A DNA stretch of 64,000 bases, taken from Desulfobacteraceae bacterium. GTDB lineage: Bacteria > Desulfobacterota > DSM-4660 > Desulfatiglandales > Desulfatiglandaceae. Location: positions 18,113-82,112 of the forward strand of contig JAUWMR010000014.1 in the NCBI GenBank assembly GCA_030613055.1, given 5' to 3'. The translations under genes and the position numbers were made by a program. The stretch's first letter is position 1. Every line of letters starts with the position of its first letter. A model generated the notes under the pieces. That model searched no databases and was not told the DNA's origin. It saw nothing but the letters and a program-made list of their open reading frames with translations. Shown here piece by piece: positions 36,674 to 45,474 of the stretch.

Positions 36674-37927
36674 ATGATTTTAACTAAAGAAGAAGAGGCA
36701 ATGGCTAGGGGACAATATGGACCCGGACTTGAGAAGTGCATAAACCTCCTTATCAAATTCGGAGAAGTCTTTAATGCAGAAAAATTAGTCAAAGTTTCAA
36801 GTGCGCATGTTTACAGTGCTTTTCCTTTGGATCTTCTCATGGAGTTGACCGAAGGGGCGAACCAATCAGGTGCCTTTACAACTATCCATCCTTTCATGTC
36901 CCTTTCCGATCCACTATCTTGGGAAAAAATGGGCATCTCAAAAGATCATGTCACACCCTTAAATAGAGAACATGAAAAAAAAGTGGAAATCTACAACCGT
37001 TTGAGCTTTTTTCGAACTTATACATGCGTTCCAATGCTGGTAGGAAACTTTGTAAAAAAAGGAGATTTTATTTCATGGTTTGGTAGCTGCCCTCAATTAC
37101 TCGCCAATTCCATAATTGGGGCAAAGCAAAATCGAGACGGGGCCGTTGTCAATATGGCCATAGCTATTACAGGTAAGGCACCTTACTGGGGACTTTTTTT
37201 AGATGAAAACCGTTCCGCTGAAATCCTGGTTGAAGTCGAAGACTCAGATTCAGAATTATTGACAACAACAGATTATGGCGCCATCGGACATTATGTTGGA
37301 GGGATAGCAAAAGATAGAAATATCGTAATAAATGGCTTGAATAGAAACATAACCTTGGATGAAATGCATTATCTTCTACCGCCTCTCTCAGCCACAGGCG
37401 CAGTAAGTTTATGTCATATTGTTGGGGTAACACCAGAAGCGCCTGATCTTATAACTGCTTTAGGTAACAAGCCCCCAAAAGAGACGATCCATATCGGGAA
37501 GGAAGAGATCAGTCGAGCAAAGGAAGAGTATTCGACGCCTGAATCCGAAGAGATTGATCTTGTTATACTCGGCTGTCCACATTGCACCATTCAAGAGCTG
37601 AAACAGGTGGCGTTCTTGTTAGAGAACAAGAAGGTCGGCACCAATCAAAGATTATGGATTGGTACGGCTCAACAAATCTACAATTTAGCTCAAACCATGG
37701 GTTATTCTCAAATCATTGAGAAGGCAGGTGGTCTCATTTCGAGATCTTGTATGTCAGCTGTCCCGGATTGTCCTATTCCCGATGATATAAGAATAATCGC
37801 GACAAATTCTTTTAAGACCGCCCATTATATATCTACATTTTCAAAGGGTCGTAGGAGGGTCGTTATAGGTGACCTTGAAGACTGCATAAATGTGGCTATA
37901 AATGGAAAATGGGAGGTGGGAGACTAA
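36674..37927 (+). CDS. Aconitase X, large (catalytic) subunit
   Basis: Member of the AcnX branch of the aconitase superfamily: Fe-S dehydratases such as archaeal mevalonate 5-phosphate dehydratase and bacterial cis-3-hydroxy-L-proline dehydratase. Family marks: SSAHVYSAFP (about 38-47), ISWFGSCPQLLANSIIGAKQNRDG with HPFMSL earlier, GKAPYWGLFLDENR (about 170), and cluster-ligand candidates LGCPHCTIQEL (near 297) and SRSCMSAVPDCPI (near 358). 417 residues, normal for the two-gene form. Overlaps the small-subunit gene by one base (TAATG). Expected to dehydrate a hydroxy acid derived from the imported compound; substrate unknown. Confidence 0.88.
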   Translation: MILTKEEEAMARGQYGPGLEKCINLLIKFGEVFNAEKLVKVSSAHVYSAFPLDLLMELTEGANQSGAFTTIHPFMSLSDPLSWEKMGISKDHVTPLNREHEKKVEIYNRLSFFRTYTCVPMLVGNFVKKGDFISWFGSCPQLLANSIIGAKQNRDGAVVNMAIAITGKAPYWGLFLDENRSAEILVEVEDSDSELLTTTDYGAIGHYVGGIAKDRNIVINGLNRNITLDEMHYLLPPLSATGAVSLCHIVGVTPEAPDLITALGNKPPKETIHIGKEEISRAKEEYSTPESEEIDLVILGCPHCTIQELKQVAFLLENKKVGTNQRLWIGTAQQIYNLAQTMGYSQIIEKAGGLISRSCMSAVPDCPIPDDIRIIATNSFKTAHYISTFSKGRRRVVIGDLEDCINVAINGKWEVGD

Positions 37928-38328
37928 TGAAACTTAGAGGGAGAACAGTAAACACGGGCAACGTTGAAGCAGAGGCTATTGTTTTGGAATCTTCCTTTTC
38001 GTTTACGGCTGATTTTGATCCCGATAATGGAAATCTCGTAATTAGGGGCCATCCGCTGCACGGTGAGAAGATAGCCCAAAAAATACTGGTCATTCCAGCG
38101 GCAAAGGGTGCAGTTAATGCCTCTTTGATGCTGTATAAGGCAAAAAAAATGGATAACGCTCCATTGGCAATATTATGTCGCAGTGTAGACCCTATAACCG
38201 TAGAATGTGCCATGACAGTGGATATTCCACTGATGGATTCCTTTGATAAGGACCCAATTAAGACAATTAAGACAGGTGACTACATAAGGGTTTTGGGTGA
38301 AAAAGGGATTGTTGTTGTTGAAGATTAG
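37927..38328 (+). CDS. Aconitase X, small (swivel) subunit
   Basis: 133 residues, DUF126-type swivel domain completing aconitase X. Marks: GRTVNTGNVEAEAIVLESSFSF at the N-terminus, NGNLVIRGHPLHGEKI, LVIPAAKGAVNAS (about 58-70, the active-site serine loop) and AILCRSVDPITVECAM. Start ATG 37927 uses the TAATG junction with the large-subunit gene, so the two chains are translationally coupled. An upstream in-frame start at 37909 is less likely. Confidence 0.88.
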   Translation: MKLRGRTVNTGNVEAEAIVLESSFSFTADFDPDNGNLVIRGHPLHGEKIAQKILVIPAAKGAVNASLMLYKAKKMDNAPLAILCRSVDPITVECAMTVDIPLMDSFDKDPIKTIKTGDYIRVLGEKGIVVVED

Positions 38329-38491
38329 CTAACTCCTGAGCTAAGCCGGTAATACTGACTGAAACTTGTAACGTAATAACAATTTGCATTATTAATTGTG
38401 CTTATTTTGGGATAGTAGCATTTTAGACATATGGGATAATAGGACAAATAGATAGAATCTTTTCAGTCAGGACTGCTTTAGGATGTTTCAT

Positions 38492-38836
38492 ATGGAAGTG
38501 AATCGGTCGGTTGAAAAAATTTCCTGGGTATCCCATCCCACCGCCCAAGGGGTGAAGATCAAACCTTTGATCACCAATAAAGAACATGGCCTGGATGTGA
38601 CCTGTATGCTGGTTAATGTCCCGGCCGGAGAAGAAGTGCCTGAACATATTCATGAGGATCAGGATGATATACTATACCCTCTGCAAGGAAGAGCGGTTAT
38701 GTGGGTGGATGGGACCGGGGATTTTTCTCTGGAACCTGGCATCATTGTAAGAGTGCCAAAAGGGATAAAACACAAAATCGTTGATGTTACAGAAGATTTG
38801 TTGATCTATGACGTGTTCTGTCCCGCACTTATGTAA
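38492..38836 (+). CDS. Cupin-domain protein
   Basis: Second small cupin, about 114 residues. Motif 1: VPEHIHEDQDDILYPLQGRAV (His-x-His and following acid residues, about residues 46-62), motif 2: VPKGIKHKIVDVT. ATG 38492 is 8 bases after AGGA; an ATG at 38483 overlaps that site. Lies between aconitase X and the Liv importer genes. Probably a metal-dependent enzyme or sensor; not assignable further. Confidence 0.82.
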   Translation: MEVNRSVEKISWVSHPTAQGVKIKPLITNKEHGLDVTCMLVNVPAGEEVPEHIHEDQDDILYPLQGRAVMWVDGTGDFSLEPGIIVRVPKGIKHKIVDVTEDLLIYDVFCPALM

Positions 38837-38885
38837 AGTGGGGTGCTTTAACATAAATTAACATTTAACAAGAAAGGGGGATAAA

Positions 38886-40064
38886 ATGAAAGCACAAAGG
38901 TTTTATCGTTTTGTGGCCGTGGCATGTATTGCGTTGTTAATTGCATTTGCGTCAGCCATTCCAGCAGCAGAGGCAGGACTAAAAGGAAAATCAGTAAAGG
39001 TGGGAGTGATTGTTCCCTTAGCCGGTCCGGCCATATCCTGGGGCCAGCATTCATTATTAGGTGCTGAGATTGCCCGAGATGAGATCAATGCGGCAGGTGG
39101 AATCGGTGGTATTCCCCTGGAGTTGATAGTTGAGGATACGGCCAGCAAGTCTGACCAGGCTATTTCTTTGGCAAGAAAATTAGCTGAACAGGATAAGGTG
39201 CTGATTATCCTTGGCCCCATCTTGAGCTCTGCCTGTGAGATGGTCTTTCCTGTGACCAACCGGATGAAGATCGTTGCGGTCTCACCGACCTCTGCCAAAC
39301 CTGGAGTGTCCGCAAAAAACCGTCCCTGGGCATATCGAAACAATCTAACCAGTGACAAGACCCTCGGCCCGGCCTTGGAAAAATGGGTTAAGGATAACAA
39401 TATCAAAAAGGCAGGGATTATCTATGACAGCTCCGATGCTGTTTCCACCGGTGAAGGGGCAAAGGTTTATCCAGCCTTTTTTAAAAAATTTGGGGTAGAG
39501 ATCGTGGACTCGCTAACGGTTCAGAAGAAGGACATAGATTTCAGCGCTCATATAACCCGGATTAAGGCCAAAAACCCTGACGGCGTAGCCTTAGCCGCTC
39601 AGGCAGAGCAGGCTGCCAACATAGTGCGTGAAATGCGACGGCAGGGTCTCAATATTCCTGTAATTACAGGAGTGGAGTGTGCCAACCCATTGTTTATAAG
39701 GACCGGCAAGGGCGATGTGGAGGGCGTATGGACTGCGTCTGCATCCTGGGCGGGTAACCCGGATCCTAAGGTGAAGAAATTCGTTACTAAGTTCATGAAG
39801 CGAAAAGACGGTGAAAAGCCAAACAGCGGTGGGTTCAAGTCCTACGACAGCATCTATATCATCAAAGAAATCATCGAAAAGTATGGCGTGACCAATGATC
39901 CCAAGGACCTTTCGAAAGATCGAGATCGGCTGAGGAACGGATGGAAAAACGTTAAAAACTTCCCTGGGGTTTCAGGACTCACAACCATTAACGAAGTGGG
40001 TGATGGAGTGAGTATGCCCGCCATTCTTTGTGTTAAAAGCGGGCAATGGGTAGCTGCTAAATAG
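38886..40064 (+). CDS. ABC importer periplasmic substrate-binding protein (LivK-like), system 2
   Basis: Signal peptide residues 1-30 (MKAQRFYRFVAVACIALLIA..., cleavage after AEA). Mature protein begins GLKGKSVKVGVIVPLAGPAI, the standard type I fold start, with GAEIARDEINAAGGIGGIPLEL and KAGIIYDSSDAVSTGEG. 392 residues. Strong ribosome-binding site (AAAGGGGG). Followed by a 183-bp spacer with an inverted repeat, then four importer genes; higher expression of this subunit than of the permeases is likely. Ligand unknown. Confidence 0.92.
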   Translation: MKAQRFYRFVAVACIALLIAFASAIPAAEAGLKGKSVKVGVIVPLAGPAISWGQHSLLGAEIARDEINAAGGIGGIPLELIVEDTASKSDQAISLARKLAEQDKVLIILGPILSSACEMVFPVTNRMKIVAVSPTSAKPGVSAKNRPWAYRNNLTSDKTLGPALEKWVKDNNIKKAGIIYDSSDAVSTGEGAKVYPAFFKKFGVEIVDSLTVQKKDIDFSAHITRIKAKNPDGVALAAQAEQAANIVREMRRQGLNIPVITGVECANPLFIRTGKGDVEGVWTASASWAGNPDPKVKKFVTKFMKRKDGEKPNSGGFKSYDSIYIIKEIIEKYGVTNDPKDLSKDRDRLRNGWKNVKNFPGVSGLTTINEVGDGVSMPAILCVKSGQWVAAK

Positions 40065-40172
40065 CGAAAATGAATGAAATTTTCTTATAGACTGGTTTTG
40101 ATTATTACTCAAAGGGAAATGATAAGGAAGTCTCCTATTCAACCTGCATAATAAAGGCTACCGTAACGAAAT

Positions 40173-40229
40173 GGGCCGAGGGAGAGAAAAGCGCAAATCA
40201 TTCCGCAGAAAGGATTCCCCCCTCGGCCC
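40173..40229 (+). promoter_or_regulatory. Long-range inverted repeat between binding protein and permease genes
   Basis: Perfect 10-bp arms GGGCCGAGGG (40173-40182) and CCCTCGGCCC (40220-40229), 37 bases apart, no T-run. Likely an RNA processing or attenuation structure that lowers permease expression relative to the binding protein; inference from position. Confidence 0.6.
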
Positions 40230-40247
40230 GAAAAAGAATGGTGATCT

Positions 40248-41117
40248 ATGTTCTTTCAACAACTCATCAATGGATTGATGCTGGGGGCTACCTATTCCCT
40301 CGTGGCCATCGGTTATACGCTGATCTTTGGTATTTTGAACTTACTTCACTTTGGTCATGGAGAGGTCTTCATGATCGGAGCTTTTATCGGCCTGCAAATG
40401 GTCCTGCTTACAAACTGTCACATCGTCATTGCAATTTTGGGATCCATGGTTGGAGCTGCACTGTTAGGTTTGATCATTGAGAGGGTAAGCTTTCGCCCGA
40501 TAAAAAAAGAATATCATCTTGCGCCTCTGATTAGCACCATCGGGGTCAGCATTATTCTCCAGGAAATCGGAACCAGGATCTTCGGCGGGGATATAGTGGG
40601 GTTCCCCAAGACCATCCGGCTCGTGATTTATAAAATCGGTCCTGTACAGGTGACCTCTGTTCATCTCTTTATTTTGGCCTTTGCCCTTATGCTTATGATT
40701 ACAATCCATTTATTTATTCATAGAACAAAAGTGGGAATCGCTATGCGGGTCACTGCTGAAAATGCAACAAATGCCTCACTGATGGGGATTAATACAAACA
40801 GGATCGTCTCCATGACCTTTATGATCAGTTCTGCCTTAGCAGGGGCTGCCGGGGTCCTTGTAGGGCTCGTCTATAATGCCGTCTCTCCCTTTATGGGGAC
40901 AGAGATGATACTAAAGGGATTTACCATAATGTTGCTCGGGGGACTCGGGAATGTGATGGGAGCAATGATCGGTGGAATCATTCTTGGGTTGATGGAAGTA
41001 TTCAGTGTAGCCTATTTGGCTTCCTCTTATAAAGATGCATTTGCCTTTGGGATCATGATCATGATTCTGATTTTTAGGCCAACGGGCCTTTTCGGCACCA
41101 GGCTTCATGAGGAATAG
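40248..41117 (+). CDS. Liv-type ABC importer permease (LivH-like), system 2
   Basis: 289-residue membrane protein: LINGLMLGATYSLVAIGYTLIFG, LLHFGHGEVFMIGAF, HRTKVGIAMRVTAENATNASLMGI (ATPase-contact loop, about 163-186), AYLASSYKDAFAFGIMIMIL, RPTGLFG. Clear LivH order. Its last 11 bases overlap the LivM gene. Confidence 0.92.
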   Translation: MFFQQLINGLMLGATYSLVAIGYTLIFGILNLLHFGHGEVFMIGAFIGLQMVLLTNCHIVIAILGSMVGAALLGLIIERVSFRPIKKEYHLAPLISTIGVSIILQEIGTRIFGGDIVGFPKTIRLVIYKIGPVQVTSVHLFILAFALMLMITIHLFIHRTKVGIAMRVTAENATNASLMGINTNRIVSMTFMISSALAGAAGVLVGLVYNAVSPFMGTEMILKGFTIMLLGGLGNVMGAMIGGIILGLMEVFSVAYLASSYKDAFAFGIMIMILIFRPTGLFGTRLHEE

Positions 41118-41964
41118 CGTGTTTAGCAGTTACATCGAGAGCATCCTCATATTCAATGGCATTCATATCATCATGGCTTTAAGCCTGTATCTTCCTTTTT
41201 CCGCCGGGCAGATCTCGCTGGCCCAGGCTGGCTTTATGGCAATCGGCGCCTATGCCTCTTCTGTGATGACCCTATTTTGGGGTTTCCCTTTTTATATAGC
41301 CCTATTTCTTAGTGGACTGCTTTCTGCAATGACCGGAGTGTTAGTAGGCTTCCCTGCGATACGCATCAAGGGGATATACCTCCTTCTTCTTACCTTAGCC
41401 TTCGGAGAGATGGTGAGGGTCTTCTTTCTGAACTTTGAATTTACGGGAGGGGCTTCCGGCATGGGCGGGATGGACTTACAGACAAACTTTGTCAACGTAT
41501 ACACGATCGTGGCTATCTTAATTATTTTTTTTTACAGGCTTAGTAAATCGAGAATGGGGCGGGCCTTTGAATCCATGCGTGAGGACGAATTAGCGGCTGA
41601 AGTAATGGGCATAAATATCGTTAAGGCAAAGCTATTAGCCTTTGGAGTAGGAGCCTTCATCGCCGGGCTTGGCGGAGGTTTGTACGCACACTACGTTATG
41701 TATATCGATTCACCAAAATTCGGGTTTCTCCTCGCAGTAGAGTTCTTTGTTTTTGTAGTTTTCGGAGGAATGGAGATTTTCTGGGGGCCAATTATTGGTA
41801 CGACGCTGTTGACGTTAATCCCGGAGGTAGTGCGATTTTTAAAAGAATGGAGAATGATTTTCTATGGTTTGGTGATCGTCGTGTTGATGATCGTTCGACC
41901 TCAGGGGCTGATAGATAAAAAGCTGGTGGATGACATCACCCGATATGCCAAGAAATTGTTCTAA
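41107..41964 (+). CDS. Liv-type ABC importer permease (LivM-like), system 2
   Basis: 285 residues: IMALSLYLPFSAGQISLAQAGFMAIGAYAS at the N-terminus, PAIRIKGIYLLLLTLAFGEM, SKSRMGRAFESMREDELAAEVMGI (contact loop, about 155-178), MEIFWGPIIG. The start ATG lies within the end of livH. Together with the neighbouring genes it forms a full five-gene importer. Confidence 0.92.
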   Translation: MRNSVFSSYIESILIFNGIHIIMALSLYLPFSAGQISLAQAGFMAIGAYASSVMTLFWGFPFYIALFLSGLLSAMTGVLVGFPAIRIKGIYLLLLTLAFGEMVRVFFLNFEFTGGASGMGGMDLQTNFVNVYTIVAILIIFFYRLSKSRMGRAFESMREDELAAEVMGINIVKAKLLAFGVGAFIAGLGGGLYAHYVMYIDSPKFGFLLAVEFFVFVVFGGMEIFWGPIIGTTLLTLIPEVVRFLKEWRMIFYGLVIVVLMIVRPQGLIDKKLVDDITRYAKKLF

Positions 41965-41981
41965 ATGTAAAAGGGAATGAT

Positions 41982-42746
41982 GTGGATTTTTTGAGTATTG
42001 AAAACTTAAGCAAATCCTTTGATGGTGTCACGGCACTGAGACAGGTGGGCTTGGAAGTAAAATCGGGTAAAATCCATGCCTTGATTGGTCCCAACGGCGC
42101 TGGTAAAACGACCCTGTTCAACATACTTTCGGGAATTTTAAAGCCGACACAAGGAAGGATCAGGTTTAAGGGTCAGCAGATAGACGCTCTCAGGCCGGAC
42201 AGGATCACTTCCCTGGGTATTGGCCGTACATTCCAGAACATCCGGTTGTTTAAGTCCCTGACGGTTCTTGAAAACGTAATGGTTGGACGACATTGCAGGA
42301 CCCGGACAGGACTAGCCAGGACCTTTTTCAGTTTGCCCTTTAAAAAGCTGGAAGAAGAAATAAACATTCGAGACATGGCAAATGAACTGCTGCGTTTTGT
42401 GAGTCTTTTTGATAAAAAAGAAAGCAAGGCGGCAAGTCTCCCTTATGGTAGCCAGAGAAGATTAGAGATTGCCCGCGCTTTAGCCGCTGAGCCTCTTTTG
42501 TTGTTATTGGACGAACCAACAGCGGGCATGGATACCCGGGAGACAGAGGATCTGGCCGCATTGATTACCAAGATTCGAGATCAGGGAGTAACCATCCTGC
42601 TTATTGAACATGACATGCATCTGGTAATGGGGATCTCGGATGTGGTTACGGTTTTAAATTTTGGAAGGAAGATAGCTGAGGGGCACCCCAGGGAAATTCA
42701 ATCATCACCAGAGGTCATCGAGGCTTATCTTGGAGCCCAGGAATAA
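41982..42746 (+). CDS. Liv-type ABC importer ATPase (LivG-like), system 2
   Basis: 254 residues. GTG start at 41982 after GGGA. Walker A GPNGAGKTT, GIGRTFQNIRLF, signature region SLPYGSQRRLEIARAL (LPYG variant normal for LivG), Walker B LLLLDEPTAGMD, H-loop IEHDMHLVMGISD. Ends in VIEAYLGAQE overlapping the LivF start. Confidence 0.92.
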   Translation: MDFLSIENLSKSFDGVTALRQVGLEVKSGKIHALIGPNGAGKTTLFNILSGILKPTQGRIRFKGQQIDALRPDRITSLGIGRTFQNIRLFKSLTVLENVMVGRHCRTRTGLARTFFSLPFKKLEEEINIRDMANELLRFVSLFDKKESKAASLPYGSQRRLEIARALAAEPLLLLLDEPTAGMDTRETEDLAALITKIRDQGVTILLIEHDMHLVMGISDVVTVLNFGRKIAEGHPREIQSSPEVIEAYLGAQE

Positions 42747-43461
42747 ACAACAGCTACTTAATGTGGAAGAACTGACTACCGGATACGCGGAAATTGTGGC
42801 TTTCCGAGAGGTAAATATTTCTGTCCAGCATGGGGAAATGGTGGCTATTATAGGGGCAAATGGTGCAGGGAAGACCTCACTCCTCCGTACCATTACCGGA
42901 GTTCTCAGACCGAAAAAGGGAAAGATTAAATTCGATGGAAGGGAAATTCATAACCTTCCTGCATACCAAATTGTGCAAATGGGAATCTCATGGGTACAGG
43001 AAGGCAGGGCTATTTTCAAAAGGGTCACCATCGAGGAAAATCTAAAAGTAGGGGCTTACCATCGTGATAAAAAAGGGATGCTTTCAGACATGGAAATAAC
43101 TTTTGAAAGATTTCCTATTTTAAAGAATCGCCGATCCCAATTGGCGGGCACCCTCAGCGGCGGTGAGCAGCAGATGCTGGCAATCGCGAGGGCATTGATG
43201 AGCCGGCCCAGATTGATCCTCCTGGATGAGCCCTCCCTGGGGCTCGCCCCCCTTATTGTTCAGGATATCTATGGGATTGTTTCCGATCTCCAGAGTGACG
43301 GGATAACCATTTTACTCGTGGAACAGAACGCGAGTATTGCCCTCAAGACGGCCGACAGGGCGTACGTAATGGAGACCGGCCGGATTGTGATGGAAGGGAT
43401 GACAAGGGATCTTATGACCGATCCACGGGTTCAAGAGGCATATCTTGGAGGACAACGATAA
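42730..43461 (+). CDS. Liv-type ABC importer ATPase (LivF-like), system 2
   Basis: 243 residues. Walker A GANGAGKTS, GISWVQEGRAIFKRVTIEENL, signature LSGGEQQMLAIARAL, Walker B LILLDEPSLGLAP, LVEQNASIALKTADRAYVMETG. Start is TTG 42730 inside the end of livG, preceded by GAGG; no ATG is available near the expected N-terminus. Last importer gene, 33 bases before the next methyltransferase. Confidence 0.92.
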   Translation: MEPRNKQQLLNVEELTTGYAEIVAFREVNISVQHGEMVAIIGANGAGKTSLLRTITGVLRPKKGKIKFDGREIHNLPAYQIVQMGISWVQEGRAIFKRVTIEENLKVGAYHRDKKGMLSDMEITFERFPILKNRRSQLAGTLSGGEQQMLAIARALMSRPRLILLDEPSLGLAPLIVQDIYGIVSDLQSDGITILLVEQNASIALKTADRAYVMETGRIVMEGMTRDLMTDPRVQEAYLGGQR

Positions 43462-43494
43462 TAGACATTTAATAATTATCATTTAGGAGAAAAA

Positions 43495-44526
43495 ATGGCA
43501 CAGATGACTTTAAGAGAAAGGTTCTGGAACCGCTTCACAGGCAAGGATGTCGATATGACCCCTGTGGGAAGCACGACAACCTATGGTGTTGTAGATCTTA
43601 TGAAAAAATGTGGCCATGAAAGGCCACTTGCGGATAGAGATCCTGTTGCAATGACCGAACTTGGCATTGCAGGTCATAAATATGCTGGTTTTGAGTGGGT
43701 CAAGGCCATGGGATGGGATATTACGATATTGAGCGAGGCCTTTGGTTGTGAACTCGGCCCTGCCCAGATTGACATCCAACATTTCATTAAATGTCATCCA
43801 TACGCTGAAGGCATAGAAAAGCTTGAGTTTCCCTCTGATTTCTTAGAAAGAGGCAGATTTTCTGTCTATAAAGAAAATTACCGGCTTCTTAAGGAAAAGG
43901 TTGGTAATAAGCTTATCATATTTGGACATACGGAAGGAGCCTTTACCTGCGCCGCAAATCTTGTTGGTGTCGAACAGTTCATGAGGTGGTGTTTTAAAGA
44001 GCCCGGGAAGGTTGAAAAGACATTAGAGGTTACAAAGGAGGCAGCAATTGCTGCTGCAAACTTTGCATTTGATAATGGTACTGATTATTTTTTATTTGGT
44101 GAACCAACAGCAGGACCTGCCCTTCTTAGCCCGAGGTTTTTCAAAAAATTTGTGGAACCTGTTGAAAAGGAAATAGTGAGCAGGATTAAAGGCCCGGTAG
44201 TAATCCATATATGTGGCAATACGGATCCCATAATCGAGATGATGTGCGATACCGGGGTTGTCGGCATCAGCATAGAAGAAAAGACAGACATGAAAAAGGC
44301 CGTGGAAATTGCCCATGAAAAAGGCGTGAAGGTCTTCGGAAATGTGGCAACCGCAACGACTCTGTTTCAAGGAACTCCCGAGGAAGCATATAAGGAGTCT
44401 ATACAAGCTTTAGAGAATGGAACAGATTTCTTGTGCCCGGGATGTGGTATCGCGCCAAGAAGTCCCCTTGAGAACATAGTACAACTCAAAAAAGCAAGGG
44501 ATGATTATTTTAGACCTGCGGGTTAA
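43495..44526 (+). CDS. UroD-family corrinoid methyltransferase
   Basis: 343 residues, UroD fold. Zinc-thiolate signature VVIHICGNTDPIIEM (HxC near residue 240) and LCPGCGIAP (Cys near 322), as in MtaA/MtvB-type proteins. ATG follows AGGAG. It sits between the importer and the MtrH-corrinoid-activator genes, the position where substrate:corrinoid methyltransferase MtvB lies in O-demethylase operons, so it is the prime candidate for the demethylating component. A terminator follows. Confidence 0.87.
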   Translation: MAQMTLRERFWNRFTGKDVDMTPVGSTTTYGVVDLMKKCGHERPLADRDPVAMTELGIAGHKYAGFEWVKAMGWDITILSEAFGCELGPAQIDIQHFIKCHPYAEGIEKLEFPSDFLERGRFSVYKENYRLLKEKVGNKLIIFGHTEGAFTCAANLVGVEQFMRWCFKEPGKVEKTLEVTKEAAIAAANFAFDNGTDYFLFGEPTAGPALLSPRFFKKFVEPVEKEIVSRIKGPVVIHICGNTDPIIEMMCDTGVVGISIEEKTDMKKAVEIAHEKGVKVFGNVATATTLFQGTPEEAYKESIQALENGTDFLCPGCGIAPRSPLENIVQLKKARDDYFRPAG

Positions 44527-44544
44527 TATTTACCCGCACTTTTT
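44518..44544 (+). terminator. Probable rho-independent terminator
   Basis: Stem GCGGGT (44518-44523) / ACCCGC (44532-44537) with an 8-base AT loop and TTTTT at 44540-44544. The stem begins inside the last codons of the methyltransferase gene. It would separate the importer operon from the flavin reductase and corrinoid genes, perhaps partially. Confidence 0.7.
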
Positions 44545-44723
44545 GGAAAGTATGCGAATGCGTAACCTGGGTATTGCCAGGGATCAAGAAATACTCCAAA
44601 AACAAGGGTTTTAAGCTGATTAACGCCTTTGTTGAACAAGGGTCTTATTTGGCCCTATACGGATTTAACCGGATTTGCCATATCCTTTACATAAAAATAA
44701 CTGAACTGTTACGAGAGGAGATC

Positions 44724-45206
44724 ATGGTTGATAACAAACAAAAACAAATAACGGAAGCCTTTAACAGGGGAATTACACTGGGAGTCTATATTGTCACCGT
44801 GAAAGCAGGTGATAGAATAAATGGTATGACTGCTGCATGGATTTCAAGAGTTTCTCGTACCCCGCCCATGGTAATGGTTTCCATAGGGCATAAGAGTTAT
44901 ACAAATGAATTGATTAAAAAGGGAGGATACTTTATTGTCAATACCTTAGCACAAGGACAACAGGAGATTGGCAAACATTTTGGTTTTGTCAGTGGAAGAG
45001 ATGTCGATAAGTTAAAGGATATCCAATATCTTGAAGGAAAAAGCGGGGGCCCGATCTTGAAAGAGGCAATGAGCTACCTGGAATGTGAACTCTTCGATAC
45101 CTTTACTACAGGAGATCATACCATTTTTATCGGAAAGGTAATCAGTGGAAGGGTTCTTGATGATAGTAAAATTCCACTTGTGTTTCAGAGAAGTGATTTT
45201 TTTTAA
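44724..45206 (+). CDS. Flavin reductase-like (FMN-binding split barrel) protein
   Basis: 160 residues of the flavin reductase/FMN-binding split-barrel family: FNRGITLGVYIVTVKAGDRINGMTAAWISRVSRTPPMVMVSIG near the N-terminus is the FMN site pattern, followed by SYTNELIKKGGYFIVNTLAQGQ and ESYLECEL-like strands. ATG 44724 follows GAGAGGAG; the open frame to 44574 has no family similarity. Could be an electron carrier for corrinoid reactivation or for the Fe-S enzymes; inferred from neighbours only. Confidence 0.82.
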   Translation: MVDNKQKQITEAFNRGITLGVYIVTVKAGDRINGMTAAWISRVSRTPPMVMVSIGHKSYTNELIKKGGYFIVNTLAQGQQEIGKHFGFVSGRDVDKLKDIQYLEGKSGGPILKEAMSYLECELFDTFTTGDHTIFIGKVISGRVLDDSKIPLVFQRSDFF

Positions 45207-45230
45207 AAAACCACATCTTTTTTATAGATT

Positions 45231-45431
45231 ATGAGTGATGTCCAAGAACAGGAAGTGAAAGCGTATTTTTAAAAGGATTTGCCCAATCTGGTGGAACATA
45301 ACTATCAGGTGGCCCTAAGCGTTGTTAAACGCCATTGTTTAATGGGCTCTAAAGGCAAGATCAGTCAAATTGCTACTTCAGAAGAACTGATGGTGGACAG
45401 CGAAATTATTAAAAACACCTTTCGGTGTTGA
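45231..45431 (+). pseudogene. Possible remnant of a small gene, interrupted by TAA
   Basis: A frame starts at ATG 45231 (MSDVQEQEVKAYF), hits TAA at 45270-45272 and then stays open to TGA 45429-45431 (NYQVALSVVKRHCLMGSKG..., SEELMVDSEII). I do not recognise the product. TAA excludes selenocysteine. It may be a decayed gene or chance; the 268-bp gap is otherwise featureless apart from AATTAAGGAGG before the MtrH-like gene. Confidence 0.25.
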
Positions 45432-45474
45432 TGGGATAACAAAAATAGCCCGGATAGACAATTAAGGAGGTCTT

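Noticed and set aside
45270..45272. Second possible recoded stop inside the 45.2-kb frame
   Set aside because: The codon is TAA, which does not encode selenocysteine or, in ordinary bacteria, any amino acid, and the flanking peptide matches no family.
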